A DNA stretch of 64,000 bases from Stereum hirsutum FP-91666 SS1 (lineage: Eukaryota; Basidiomycota; Agaricomycetes; Russulales; Stereaceae): contig NW_006763152.1 in the NCBI RefSeq assembly GCF_000264905.1, positions 493,173 through 557,172 of the forward strand, read 5' to 3'. The notes beneath the pieces were generated by a model. The model was not told the DNA's origin, did no database searches, and saw nothing but the letters and a program-made list of their open reading frames with translations. The position numbers and the translations under genes were made by a program. Positions 24,250 to 35,837 of the stretch are shown here, in pieces; positions within the stretch are counted from its first letter, which is position 1; each line of letters opens with the position of its first letter.

Positions 24250-24819
24250 TTAGATGTTGTGGTTCACGCCTAGAAACAAACATGTCGAGGAAGCACAAAG
24301 ATTAGCTTTTGCTGTGAGGCACGACAGAAATGAGGAGGCGCACCAGGTCCTCCAATGGTCGAACTGCTTCTGGTTCAAGTACTCCCTCCATTCGTCCTTC
24401 CCGATCTCAGAGCGGAATGTGGCGTGCTGCAGCAGTTCGAGATGATGTAGGGCATGAGGATACCTGTCCCACGGTTTCAACACTTATCAGCATTTGAGCA
24501 TCCTGGCCGATCGAGCTCCAAACCAACGAGTATCCTCGAGGAAGAATGAGAGCATAGAAGCGTACAAGATGAACCGCGCGTAGTCTTTTTCCTTCCAGTA
24601 CGTCAGGTACTCCAAGTAATTCACAAACGCAGGTTGAGCTAATATCCCTTGTTGGGATAGCGTGTGGAGATAAAAAGGGTTGGCGAGTGCTTGGACGAAT
24701 TCGAGTTCGAGTTCGAATCGTGCGCGGTTTGCAGTCCGGGGGTCGTTTGCGTCCTCAGGGCGAGGAGAGACTGTGGGTGGTGTTGCTTGCATTTGTAGTT
24801 GTGTTTCCGTTTGGGACAT
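24250..24819 (-). CDS. MED31: Mediator complex subunit 31 (Med31/Soh1)
   Basis: Middle-module subunit of Mediator, which bridges transcription factors and RNA polymerase II. Exon 1 (24819-24566) starts MSQTETQLQM and carries the diagnostic block RFELELEFVQALANPFYLHT, AFVNYLEYLTYWKEKDYARF. Intron 24565-24464 (102 nt) splits the Leu codon in FIL|YPHALHH. Exon 2 continues LELLQHATFRSEIGKDEWRE, YLNQKQFDHWRTW and then a Cys/Ser/Leu-rich tail to the stop at 24250. The length of about 155 residues is normal for the family. An in-frame upstream ATG at 24888 would add 23 residues; 24819 is preferred because Med31 N-termini are short. Confidence 0.95.
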
Positions 24820-26147
24820 TTTTTGCGTTCCCTTCGGAGATGGATGACAAGAAGAGAAAACAGCTGCTAAGTCTACGAAGATAGTCAAGTTCTAAGGAGG
24901 TCCGAGGACCGAGGAGCAAAGAGAGCAGGGCCACGTGCTACGCGAAGCGACGCGTCACAATTCCACTTCATGTGGCGGTGGCTCCATTGCGTTCGTTCAT
25001 CTTTCCCTTCCACCTTTACCACTGTAGGTTTCCTCGTGAGGAAGGCAGGTAAGCACGCTACTACTATTTCTGACTGGAATATGTAACTATGGGTAGGAAT
25101 CTGGGTACCCTTACATTCAGAGATCCATGCTGAGCGTTGATCCAGGCTGGCATGGCTATGGTTCACTTGAACTGACATCGCCGTGAAGACCTATGCCACA
25201 GAGCTGCCTACGAATAGTCAGTCAACCAGGGTCCAGCGTCCAGGTACAACATTCCTTAGGGATGCGGGAGAACCCTGTAGGGTCGTGTCCACAAGCTGCG
25301 CAAAAGTGATCTGCCTGCTCCGATGGCTATTTTGGATCCTAGTAGGTAAAGAAATCGTATACCAGTCTCGCTCCGCGCACACTCAGAGCTACTCAGAGCT
25401 GCCACGGGAAGGTTTATGATTGACGCTGGTACGGATGTTGAGCGCACCTTCGAAAGCTGAGATCAGTAAGATACACCAGGATGCACATCACGGCAGCGTT
25501 CAGAAGGGGATGCAGAGCAGACAAATCTATGCCCGGTTGGGACACTTTCTCATGATAGCTCTTAGTGTACTAAGTGCAGCCTGAGCGCAAGAAGATTACC
25601 ATAAAGATGATCATTCATGTGCGCTACACCGACATACTCGTTCCATGCATGCACATATACAGCGGAAGGTTTATACACGAGACTAGTCAGGCCCTTCAAA
25701 TCTCGTCAGAGTATCGTAACCTCTCCATTCATCGGTCTTCTCGCGGGCCGCGACTGTCAAAGAGGATGTTCTTACATGCGTTTCCCCAGTAGTTCGCTGT
25801 CTCATATCGTCCTATGTGTACTGGAGCCTCGATATGTTGCGTTCCCGATAGGTTCTCGATGTTTTATGCGTCGAGGAGTGCAGGACCACTGTTCAGGTTT
25901 TCAATCATATTGTATCACAGACGATCATCTGTAAACTCTCGTAGGTAGGAATATACTACATACTCCGTAACAGACACGCGACATCAGTGAGAAACATATA
26001 TAGAACAGAGATATGTCCGGTAAGCATGCAGGATTGGATTTTGTCGCCCTGTGGGTATGGCGTTTGGCGTTTAAAAGCTCGCCTTATGCGCATGACAGCC
26101 GCTCAACTTTCTCCTCATTCCATCCGCTCACATTCATCCTCTGCATA
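24820..26147. other. Intergenic between MED31 and TRK, divergent promoters
   Basis: Both neighbours are transcribed away from this region, so it should hold two promoters. No coding family is visible. An in-frame ATG at 26013 could extend the TRK protein upstream. Confidence 0.4.
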
Positions 26148-29100
26148 ATGTTCCACAGATCCTCTCGCACAAGAAGTTGTTCAGACAGCCAACTCAATTT
26201 CTTTCGCATTCACCTCCTAGTCTTTCTTTTCGTCCCGCTAGTTGCCAGCGGCGCGTTCTATAGAATCAATGGAGAGTTCCACATCTGTCAGTCAACCCTT
26301 ACATCGCCTGCTTGCATCTCTCCGTTCGAGTTCTGACGCACCTTTTCAACTAGGCTATATAGACTGTCTGTTCCTTTCTGTTTCTGCCTTCACTGGGACT
26401 GGCTTGACCACAGTGAGTTTGAGCACCACGACAGCCTTTCAGCAGGCTATGCTCTTTGTTCTGATGATCTGCGGTGACGTGGTACGTACTGCAGCGATCA
26501 TTGACGATACGCTTCTGAACTCACAATATGGCTATGTCGCAGACCGTCGTATCATGGGTCGTGGTCCTCGTACGAAAACACTACTTTCGCGTACATTGCG
26601 AGGCCGTCATACGCGAATCCCGTCAACGATCAAGATCGCTCAATCTGACACGCCGACTTGGTCTCTCTCGTCTTTTTACTTCCGGTCTCACTAACATACT
26701 TAGTGGCCGGAGCGACGTTCAGCACCTCCAAGCCCATCGTTCAACCCATGATGGTGCGTATGCCCGAACGGAGTGCAGTATCGGAAGAGCTCTCGCAGGA
26801 GGGCCCTTTGCCCCTGGGCCTGCCTTTCCACCACAGTCGGGACAGTCAATGAACAACTCATATCACCGCCACGATCTCAGTCGGGTTGCATCACCAGAGA
26901 GTCCCACGGATGCGGCACGCAAGGACGGGGAGCACACGGCTATGGTTGACATCCATTCGCCCGCATGGTCAGCCCGTTCGGACCTCAAAGAACTCGTCCC
27001 CTCACCAGAGGTCCAATTCGCCGAGCAAGCCGCTCTCAAGGCAAAAGATCATCGGTCACTTCGTTATCGAAATGGTTAGTCCTGAGTTTATGTAAAGTGC
27101 TTGGGCGCTTTAAACGACTGTCGTTGCTCTGGTTCTACAGGACGAGTGAACGTCAGAAAGACTACGGTCATCATTCCATCACGCAACGATGTAAATCTCG
27201 AGCAGCTCGGCAACAGGCCTAAGGATCAAGATTTTGGGGGTTTTCCGGGACCCTTTCGAATTGCCCGTTTCCTCCTTCGGAAATATGCACCAGCGCTTTA
27301 TGACTACGCTCATCGTCTGCTCACCGTGTCACCAGTTCGTACTGCGACAAATGGCGCGCATTCAGAGAACATGGAGGGGTTTTCGCAGATCCTCTCCAGT
27401 CTGAAGGTAGGAAGGAATGGATACTTCTATACAGATGAGCTCACGGACGAGCAGCTGGAAGAGCTTTGCTTGTTAGAGTATCGGGCATTGAAGGCACTCA
27501 GTTACATCGTGATGATGGTGCGTTCTACCTACAATGTATTCTCTTTCAGCATATTGAATGGTTACGTTATTCAGTACTTTGTCGGCGTGCAACTCGTATC
27601 TTTCATTCTCATTTCAGCGTGGCTTTATTCCACGTCTGAGTATGATGATCTCTTCGAGAGACAAGATCATCCAGTTTCGAAAGCATGGTGAGTCTATACA
27701 GATGAAAATCTCGAACCGTATCTTGACATTCTTTGCATTATAGGTTTACGGCTTTGTACGTGGTTGGCACTACTTCAATAATCTATGATGCTGAGCCTGA
27801 CCTGTCTTGCAGCCAAGTCGTCAGTGCGTATACGGGCTCAGGGTTAAGTCTCATTGATTCGTACGTGTTCTTTCCCAGTTGCTAAAAGTCTCAAAAAATG
27901 TTTCTGATAGCTGTGTCTACATAGCGGGATGGCGCCTTTTCGAGGGGCATATTTCTTGATCTGTTCGTGAGCACGTGTAATTGTCGGTCTTCGTATCCAC
28001 TGACATGTAAGTTGTGATATAGTCACCATGGGATTTGCAAATATCTGTGGAAATACTACGGTGAGCACTTTCCGCTGGATAGTATGGTTTGACGCAAGTA
28101 ACGAGTTATTGCGCCATTCAGCCTACCTTGTGAGCCCTTCTCTATATATTGTTTTATGCCTGTACCAAAGGAGCGACACTGTCTAATATAGCCTACGATT
28201 GATCGTGTGCGTATGTTTTTGCGGTTTGAGCATATCGGTCAGCGCTATTCTAACATAACCTTGTCATAGACGGATTGTCTCAAAAGCCGTCAAGAATGAC
28301 TGTCGAGACAATAAAACTCTGCCATTTCTGCTCACGTATCCTCGGAGGTTTGTCCTGTTCGAGCATCCGGGGTAGTCACCTCTTCTGAATTTGCGTGTAC
28401 TTCTTCCTTCAAGATGCTTTCTCTACTTGTTCCCGTCAAACGCTACCATGTACAGCCATTCTTCATTACTCACGAGCTCAAAAAAATGACTGAAGAGCAC
28501 GTCCTGAAAATAGGTTGCTAACATTTGCTCTCGCCCTCTTGACGTATGTGATTTGGAGTCTCTTTCACACACCGATTACAATCGAGCAAAATTTCTCCTT
28601 CAGGGTGTTCCAATGGTCTATTTTCTTCGTCCTCAACTCAGGTTTGGACGCTTTTGACTCGCTCAGCTTGGGAGCAAAAGTGGCCTCTGCGTTTGTACAA
28701 TCGTTCGCGGTAAGACCATCTGGGTTTTCCATCGTATCGATAGCAAGTCTTTCCCCAGCATTTCAGTGGGTACTTCATCAGGCAGATACGCTCGCACGTT
28801 ATCCTTCGGATACTGAGAGGCTTTATATGGCGTAGGGTCTTATGCGTTGGGACGATGTACCTCGCTGCATACCCTGTCGCGCTCTGTGTCCGGTCGACCA
28901 ATGTGTACGCCACCCGCCTCATCTGCGCGTGGTATCTAGCAAACTGATAATCATTCAATGTCTAGGTATGAAGAGCTCGACCTTAGAGTGTACAAAGAAG
29001 AATACAACAACAACAAGAAAGCCCTCGGTCATCCCGAAAAGGAAATGACTCCGAAGAGAGAAATGATAGCGAAGTATTTTAGGTGGCACTTAGAACGGCA

Positions 29101-29707
29101 GATGGCGCATGATCTCTTGTGGCTTGTATGCGGCATATGGGTACGCTTGCTCCCCTCTACTTGAATGAGAACCAACGAGTAAGATCTGCGACGCAGGTGG
29201 TTTGCATCATAGAGCGGAAGAGCATCATGGATGCGAATGTTCCATGGTTGAATGTGTTTACAATAGGCGAGTCCCTTTGCCGGCTCGCGACCTTCATTAT
29301 CCCACATCAGGTCTTTCGTGATTCGTGACGCATATTGACATCCGTGGTACTGCTAGCCTTTGAGATGGTTTCTGCCTTCGGTGGTGGTGGACTATCAATT
29401 GGCATCCCCAGCCAGAACTATGCTCTTTCAGGGGCTTTCTCGACCCCGTCGAAGATTATCACCTGTATTATGGTAAGCATCTACGTCTCTCAGCATCCTA
29501 GTTTCCAATTAACCCCTTTTATCGACGTGGAAAGATGCTAAAGGGACGGCATAGGGGCTTACCGGTTGCTGTCGACCGTTCAGGTACGTCGGTGTCGCAC
29601 TAAGTTTGCGTTGGCTGTACTTTGACCACTTCGAACTGTCATCATCCATGATAGTTTTACCTCCAGACGATATCTTACAGAACGGAGGTGAGCCTGAGAT
29701 CAAGTGA
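26148..29707 (+). CDS. TRK1: High-affinity potassium transporter, Trk/HKT type
   Basis: Plasma-membrane K+ uptake protein with four membrane-pore-membrane repeats. It starts at 26148 (MFHRSSRTRSCSDS) and runs into LNFFRIHLLVFLFVPLVASG. Landmarks: CLFLSVSAFTGTGLTTVSLS (first pore), QQAMLFVLMICGDV, VVSWVVVLVRKHYFR, a long polar loop of about 250 residues, YRALKALSYIVMM, YFVGVQLVSFILISAWLYS, QVVSAYTGSGLSLIDS (second pore), FANICGNTTPTFLRLIV, LPFLLTYPRRCFLYLFPSNA, QSFAVRPSGFSIVSIASLSP (third), MYLAAYPVALCVRSTNVYEE, CIIERKSIMDANVPWLNVFT, FEMVSAFGGGGLSIG (fourth pore) and RHRGLPVAVDRS|VLPPDD. More than a dozen introns join in phase, including an 8-nt microexon (28122-28129) and a GC-AG intron (29267-29356). 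It appears intact. Confidence 0.92.
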
Positions 29708-30130
29708 CCAGTAGCTGGGTTCTGAGGGGCCAATCGTTCCCGAAATACACTCTACGATGTAACTGGTTCTCTTTCAACTTCGCCAGAGTTTTATTTAGAA
29801 TGGAGACATATGACCAAGTCCGAACCGAGCATTCTGACTGATAAAATGGGAGGATGCGTGTACGGGAAAAGATAATCCAAATATCATTATTACGGGCGTG
29901 ATAACTAACAACAAGGACTGCTGTCCGCCAATATCAGATTGGATAGCTTGAAATGCTGCATGCAGTGGCAAGCGCTCATTGTGTACCGAAGTGAGACTAT
30001 AAAGCAGCGTTGATCGTTGTTTGCGGCCTACAAAATGATAATAATAAAAAAATCATTGACCCAGCTGCTATCGCGAACATAGATATCGAAGTATTCCGCA
30101 GTATTGTGAACGAAGAACACGACACGGACC
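29708..30130. other. Convergent 3' region of TRK and SDR genes
   Basis: Both neighbouring genes end here, so it should hold two 3' ends. Only an A/T-rich stretch near 30035-30055 stands out; no coding signal. Confidence 0.4.
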
Positions 30131-31197
30131 TTACAATATCTCATCCTTCGTCCACATCAATTTACCCATCTTTCCACCATCGACATTCAAGACTTGTCCG
30201 TGAATGTGGCCGCTCCAGGATTCGCTCGCCAGAAATAGGATACATTTGGCAACAGCTTCGACAGGTATTGGACGTTTCTGCGCAGTGCTAGACAAAGAAC
30301 GAGTGTGCCATAAGCATTCGGCTTCGAATGATACACAGAAGGTTGCGCAAAGGCGAGACTTACGTCGCTTGAGCATCCAACCAATACTGCTCCGGATTCG
30401 CCTCGCATTCACGACGAAACTGTGCTGTGTCGACCGCCCCTGGAGCAATAGCGTTGACCCTTGGGAGCCCATCCGGTTAGCCCAAGTGAGTACACACGCC
30501 CGTGGAATAAGACATCAGTTCGAGAGCTATTGACTGACCTCGCCCTGGGATGCACCCTGACCACATCTCCCCTCAAACTCTGCAGTAATCCCACTTGTAC
30601 CGCACTCTTTCCCGCTGAGTAATCTGCATTACCCCGTTCTCCGAACCAGCCGCTTTCACTTCCGACGATGATCAAACTGAGATTCCACTCTTCCTTCTCG
30701 TCTCTTTCGGGAGTCCCTTCGACAACCTGCACCTTAACCCCTCTCAGCCACTCCCTAGCGGTCAAGAACGTTCCCTCTACGTTCACTTGAGACGTCTTCC
30801 TCCACTGTTCAACGCTCATATCGACCAAGCTCCCGTGGTGCTCTAGGACGCTCAAGTCCAAGCTCGCTAGCGCCACGCAGCACTGCACCGGTCCGAACTT
30901 TTGTCTCGCGAGTTCGAAAGCAGAGGAGAGGGATGACTCGGAGGTAACATCGCTTGGTGGGAGTACATATAAATTTGGATGGCTGGCGAGATATTCGGCA
31001 GAGGTGGACAGAGACCTTGTGGCGGTGGCGGTGCCAAAGTCGGAAGAGAGGTTGGCGATGAGCTTTGATGGGTTAATGTCGAGGGCGGAGACATTCGCGC
31101 CTGCCGTGAGGAACGCGGCGACGGTGACGGAGCCGATGTAGCCTGCTGCACCCGTGATGACGACGTGTGTTCCTTCGAGGTTGAGGCTGAGATCCAT
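30131..31197 (-). CDS. Short-chain dehydrogenase/reductase (SDR)
   Basis: NAD(P)-dependent oxidoreductase with a Rossmann fold; substrate unknown. It starts at the ATG at 31197 (MDLSLNLEGTHVVITGAAGY). The cofactor motif TGAAGYIG lies at residues 15-22. ALDINPSK after the second strand, with an Asp, suggests NAD(H). The active-site region contains SGWFGERGNADYSAGKSAVQ (Tyr-x3-Lys). The C-terminal half reads RVNAIAPGAVDTAQFRRECE, PVEAVAKCILFLASESW and HGQVLNVDGGKMGKLMWTKD, with stop at 30131. Two short introns interrupt it: one after HPRAR, one after LDAQAT, both with in-phase joins. About 300 residues, normal for a classical SDR. The catalytic Ser is probably in VGSESG, just before the Tyr. 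Confidence 0.9.
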
Positions 31198-32778
31198 AGG
31201 TGACTCTCAGGGGCCTATGAAGTTATGACTCCGAGGACTAACGAGATGGAGGATAAGAAAAGACAGGCCAGGTGCATGCAGATTCTTATATCTCAAGAAA
31301 GCGATAGATGACGACGGCGACGACCAGAGATAAAGACCTCGAGGCTGTTGATAGGAGATGCGGGTCTCGAGATGACTGAGAAAAGTGACGACGCGATCCG
31401 GATGTGACGACCTAGGTATATATATCCAGCTTCGATGACCACAGGGAGCTACTGAAATGGCGGGAAAGAATCAGATAAGTATACAACTAGAGAAAGGCAC
31501 GTACCGCTCTTGTGACCTAAAGGAACTCCATTGTGGAATGCTCAATCAGGAAGTCTTGTAAGTGTGTGGATGAGGACAGCGGAAAGATTGACAATGTGTC
31601 CATCAAGGTAAAGAAATAGCGTAAACCAAGAATATAGCCACCAAAAAAGGTCAAGATGTCGACATTCCATACCAATGAAAAGCCATTCGGAGAGATCCAG
31701 AGACAGGCGTATTTCAAGCATCGTTACAGCGGAACTTGTGTATCTCCCGTCCTCAGATACTGAATGTCGGTTTGTCTCAGTAGCAGAAGCAGTCAACCAA
31801 CCAACGACGGAGGGGAATTGGAGGGGAACGTTGCGAGAAGACCGTCGTAGGAGATCGGAAGCAAAGTAACGAGCTGGGTTTAAATATCTGCGTACGTTCA
31901 ATCTCCGCTCTCTGTCCCGCCGGCACCAACCCCAAACCAACTCTAACACAAGGTACTCGCGCCAGCCGTCACCGCCCCCCCGTGTTCAGCGACGGTCACC
32001 AGTCTACAAACCAACCCACGTCCCTATATACACATTTGGATCTGCTACTTGCGCGGCCTATGTGGAAGAGTTGTGATTACTGCAGTTTCCCCTTTCTTCA
32101 TGCCTTGATATGATGGACCCGCTGAATTTTCTCTCGCCTACCAATACAGACGGTTCAACATTAATCGAGTTCACCTTAGTACGCCCTAAGTACGCCCTGA
32201 ACGTCCGGTATCGACGTTGTGGGGAGTTTTCTTCCCAGGGTACCTACGTCTAGGAAAATATTTATTCAAAATAGCAGCGACTATGCTACACAGCTTGGGA
32301 GTGCAACTAATGCATAATGCAGATCTCTATCGAACAACACAAGCAATGTGTCGCGCTCCCGACTTGCTCCCAGCCTTCAACAAATGAGCAAGTCAGCGCA
32401 AAGGCGTACAGTCATGAGAAATCATGCATAATCCTCATCGAAGCCTACCCAATCACATCATCGAGCAGCGGTAGGTTCATCGCCGTGTTCAGGATCGCCA
32501 CTTGCCCTCTTCTTGTTTCCCCACTGATCCGCGTAGTTCACTTCTTGCTCCCACCGAACGACAATACCTAACCATAACGAGAAAATAGTTAGAAGGGGGA
32601 ATGCCTGACAGTCATCTTTTGTCTCAAGAGTATGAGGGAATATAGAAGTATCGACGTCGCTCGAACAAATGCGTATAAAGGGAATTGAACGGAGGCGGTC
32701 ACCCTGGCAAGGGAACAAATGACGACAAAACCTGACGAAATGAGAAGGAAAAATGCATACAAAACCGAAATGAAGCAG
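31198..32778. other. Intergenic with an unassigned hydrophobic minus frame
   Basis: A minus frame (31949-31542) ends in a hydrophobic stretch around WLFIGMECRHLDLFWWLYSW, but the family is unrecognised and no splice model is convincing. The rest shows nothing. Confidence 0.3.
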
Positions 32779-34636
32779 CTACGACGCACCATTGATGACC
32801 GAAGGCTGATCCTCCTTCCTCGGGATCTCCGCCGATCTGACCAACGGAGGTCGCGCGCTGAGAACGATAGAAGGGTCCAAATCATCCGATGTGTCGGCTT
32901 GAAAGTCGGTCATCCACCGGCCATGGGTGTCGCTGAACTTGTTGATTTTGCCGGATCGGTCGCGGTTCGCGCGAAGGTTGAGAATACTATAAGATCGGGG
33001 GATGAGGGAGTGGAATCAGGACAGAGGGAAGGGGATGGTGCGATTGAAGCGGAAGAAGGACGTACAGACGACAGGACAGAACTGTTGATAGTTGTATGCT
33101 GATGGCGACGTTGAGTGATTGTATGAGCTTGTTCTTTTGTCTTTAGGGGTTGGGAAAGTCAGCTGATGTCAGACCCACGAGAACATGGTAGCAAAGAGCA
33201 TACAGGAAGAAAACCACATTGATCAAGTTGAGCGACGAAATGGCCACGAAATAGAGAACATGATGCTTAATGAAGATGTTGATCGGCCTCGATGTGGATC
33301 CCGAAGCCCTGTGCCGAAGCCCTCTCCAGATAGTCATTGCAGTTAAGGTGAAGTCAACAACCCTGGTGACATAACAAGTCGCGTATTAATGGCTGAAAGG
33401 TCAGCATCCAATCTCGCAGGGGAAAAGACACAGGTTGGCGGCCGGACAAACATGGGAGATGCAAAGAAAGCGACAATGAAGTTAGGTCCCGCGATGGACG
33501 GCTGCTGGGTAACTGATGGTTAGATGATAAGTATTATATCGTTCGAGGACGATGAAGGGTGCATGGCTTGGATCCGAGCGGATGAGATAGCGACTCACTG
33601 AGGCAAGGGCCAGGCCACGCCGGCAGCTTCGTATCTATAACATGGACACAGTGTAAGAAATGCGACTATGGAATATGCGAGTAAAGACAGAACTGATGAG
33701 ATGAGTGACTCACAACCGAATGATAGGACGGCAGACGAAACCATAACACCAGTGAAACCGAGCATCATCAGTGATAGAAAGATTAGTAACCATTTGTTAC
33801 GACCCCAAAGTGCGTATACACGTAGAACCAACACTGGATGTGGACATGAATCAGAATACCGTTAGACTTTGAGGAAGATGATAACGTTGAAAGAGGTTTC
33901 ATATAACGGCTAGTAAAGAACATACCTAGTTCAACAGACAGCTCGACGAGGACAGCAAACGCTGGGAGTATACGAAGATATCTCGAACAAGACCTGGAAG
34001 GCCAACCGCGTAAGCCAGAAGTCAAAACGTTAGAGAGGACGACCGACTCTTCCGTCCATACACCCAAGACCCCTGTTTGGCGGAGAACGACAAGTCAGAA
34101 CATATCGGAAACGATTGAGTCGTGAAGTTGGGTGTACAAATATCGGTCACTATGAAAATTAACTAGTTAGCAAGAAGCGTTGCCGCAATAAAGATGGTGG
34201 AAGTGACCGTACGCACTGATGAGGACTGCTAACGCGTAATACCGCACCATCAAGTACACCATCTTTATAGCTGACCACTGCGCCTTCCATATATACTTCC
34301 ACTTTGAATAAGTTACGGCAAGCAGCTCACCTCAATTAGAGTTCGACAACGTCAGACTGAGCGAAGATCTTGCTCACCTCCTCTGGTAGACACACTAGCC
34401 AGTCCCATATCCAAATCGATGTCGTGGCTGTTTGACGAGAGAATCCATTGGTGAGCATATCACCTCCGAGGACGCGCGAATGTGCTCACATGCAACGTAG
34501 ATCTGACACGATATGCCAAAGAAAATGAGTGCAGCAGAATCAGTTGATATGGACGTTACAGAGATAGTAAGACCAGTCTACTCACCTGCGCAACATGAAC
34601 GATTCTCCAGAGCGCCTCGCTCTCCGCATCCGACAT
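32779..34636 (-). CDS. DUF6533 family membrane protein
   Basis: Multi-pass protein of a large basidiomycete-restricted family of unknown function. It starts at the ATG at 34636 (MSDAESEALWRIVHVAQ). Exons then give IYVAS|TTSIWIWDWLVCLPEE, WKYIWKAQWSAIKMVYLMVR (the DUF6533 core: helix, acidic turn, W-K-W motif, helix), YYALAVLIS, RILPAFAVLVELSVE, VLVLRVYALWGRNKWLLIFL (family hallmark 'LRxYALxGRN'), YEAAGVAWPLPQ, FIVAFFASPMF, LTAMTIWRGLRHRASG, IKHHVLYFVAISSLNLINVV and a hydrophilic tail SILNLRANRDRSGK... ending at 32779. An in-frame upstream ATG at 34834 exists but would add a non-conserved leader. Exon borders in the middle (34160-33850) are less certain. Confidence 0.75.
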
Positions 34637-35837
34637 GACAGAGTCACCGGGAGCCGAAGTTCCTGCTATCGTCCTTCCAACTGCGGTCGTCGGTTTCAGC
34701 GTCCACCTATGTACTGAGGCAATTGGCGGCAATGGCAATGAAGAGGATCGAGGGAGGGAGGAAGTAGACGAGTGTGTTCGCCATCCCGACGAAGGCTTTG
34801 GGGTCTGTGCACCAATCGGCGAGGCCAGTGTCATCATTAGGTTCCATGCCGCGTTGCGCTTACTGGGAGCCGCTTGGGCTTTTACTCAACGTCACAGCCT
34901 GGTGCACAACGGAGATTACAGCGGCTACCTCCTTATGCATACTTCTGACGGGAACGCAAGTCATCAGGACCACAAACAGAGTGCTGGCTATGTTCGACGC
35001 TTTCGATATCTTCGCCTCAACTCGTTCTACGAGAAGTGACTTGCCCTGTGGGTCAGGCAGCGCTGAGTACACAGTATTGAAGACGTGGCAAGCTGGCCCG
35101 AGCTGGCCGAAGGAACTACGAGAAGACCGCACTGCACTGCTCGGCAGACAAAGTCTCAGGAGCGCTCGTACGTGATATGATGCAAGTCAACCATTGCTTC
35201 TTCACATCCAGGACGATCTCTGAAAAGGGCTGAACAGGACGCTGTAGCCCCAGCGTTGGGTCCGGTGTAAGCGACTGGGCACCGTAAAGTTACACAGGAC
35301 AGGACGCGATATGACTGTGCACGGCTGAAAATAAATTTGTCAAAGGATTTGGTCAGTGATGCACGGAATGGGTGCGTTGAATAGGATGGAGATGCATACC
35401 GTAACCACCGCATGTACGTACATACAGGCAGAGATCGTCTACCGCCGCTCTGATCAAAGTCAAGGGAAGTGGTCGTCGTTGACTGGGTGTTGTCTCAATA
35501 CGATGAAGAGACTAGGAGCGAATGCTCAACCCGAGATCAACGAAACGGTGCAGAGAAAGAGTGGCGAGAGTGAAAGAGAAATATCAATCTCTCGTTGAGC
35601 ACGTGTTTTTCTGAGATCGTCAGGACCGTCTCCATCGCGGTCCATGGACAGGTCCGTTGCGGGGTCCACTGTCCGAGACCCACCAATTTGTTCGGTTCAC
35701 CAGACACTCCTGTTTGTGAAATACTGGATATACTTCTGTCAACTCGTGTTTAGCAACACCAACACCACATCAAAACATGCACCTCCAACACGTAGTTATC
35801 AGCTCAGCACTCAGCGCTCAGTACCTCCAGAGCACAC
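34637..35837. other. Intergenic with remnants of another multi-pass protein gene (minus)
   Basis: Minus frames hold isolated pieces: KISKASNIASTLFVVLMTCV near 35020-34960, and MANTLVYFLPPSILFIAIAA near 34790-34720. These resemble helices of agaricomycete seven-TM proteins, but no start, order or splice model could be completed. Probably a decayed copy. Confidence 0.35.

Noticed and set aside
24700..24720. GTTCGAGTTCGAATC as a tRNA B-box
   Set aside because: It lies inside the MED31 coding exon (the ELELEF codons), with no A-box or acceptor stem.
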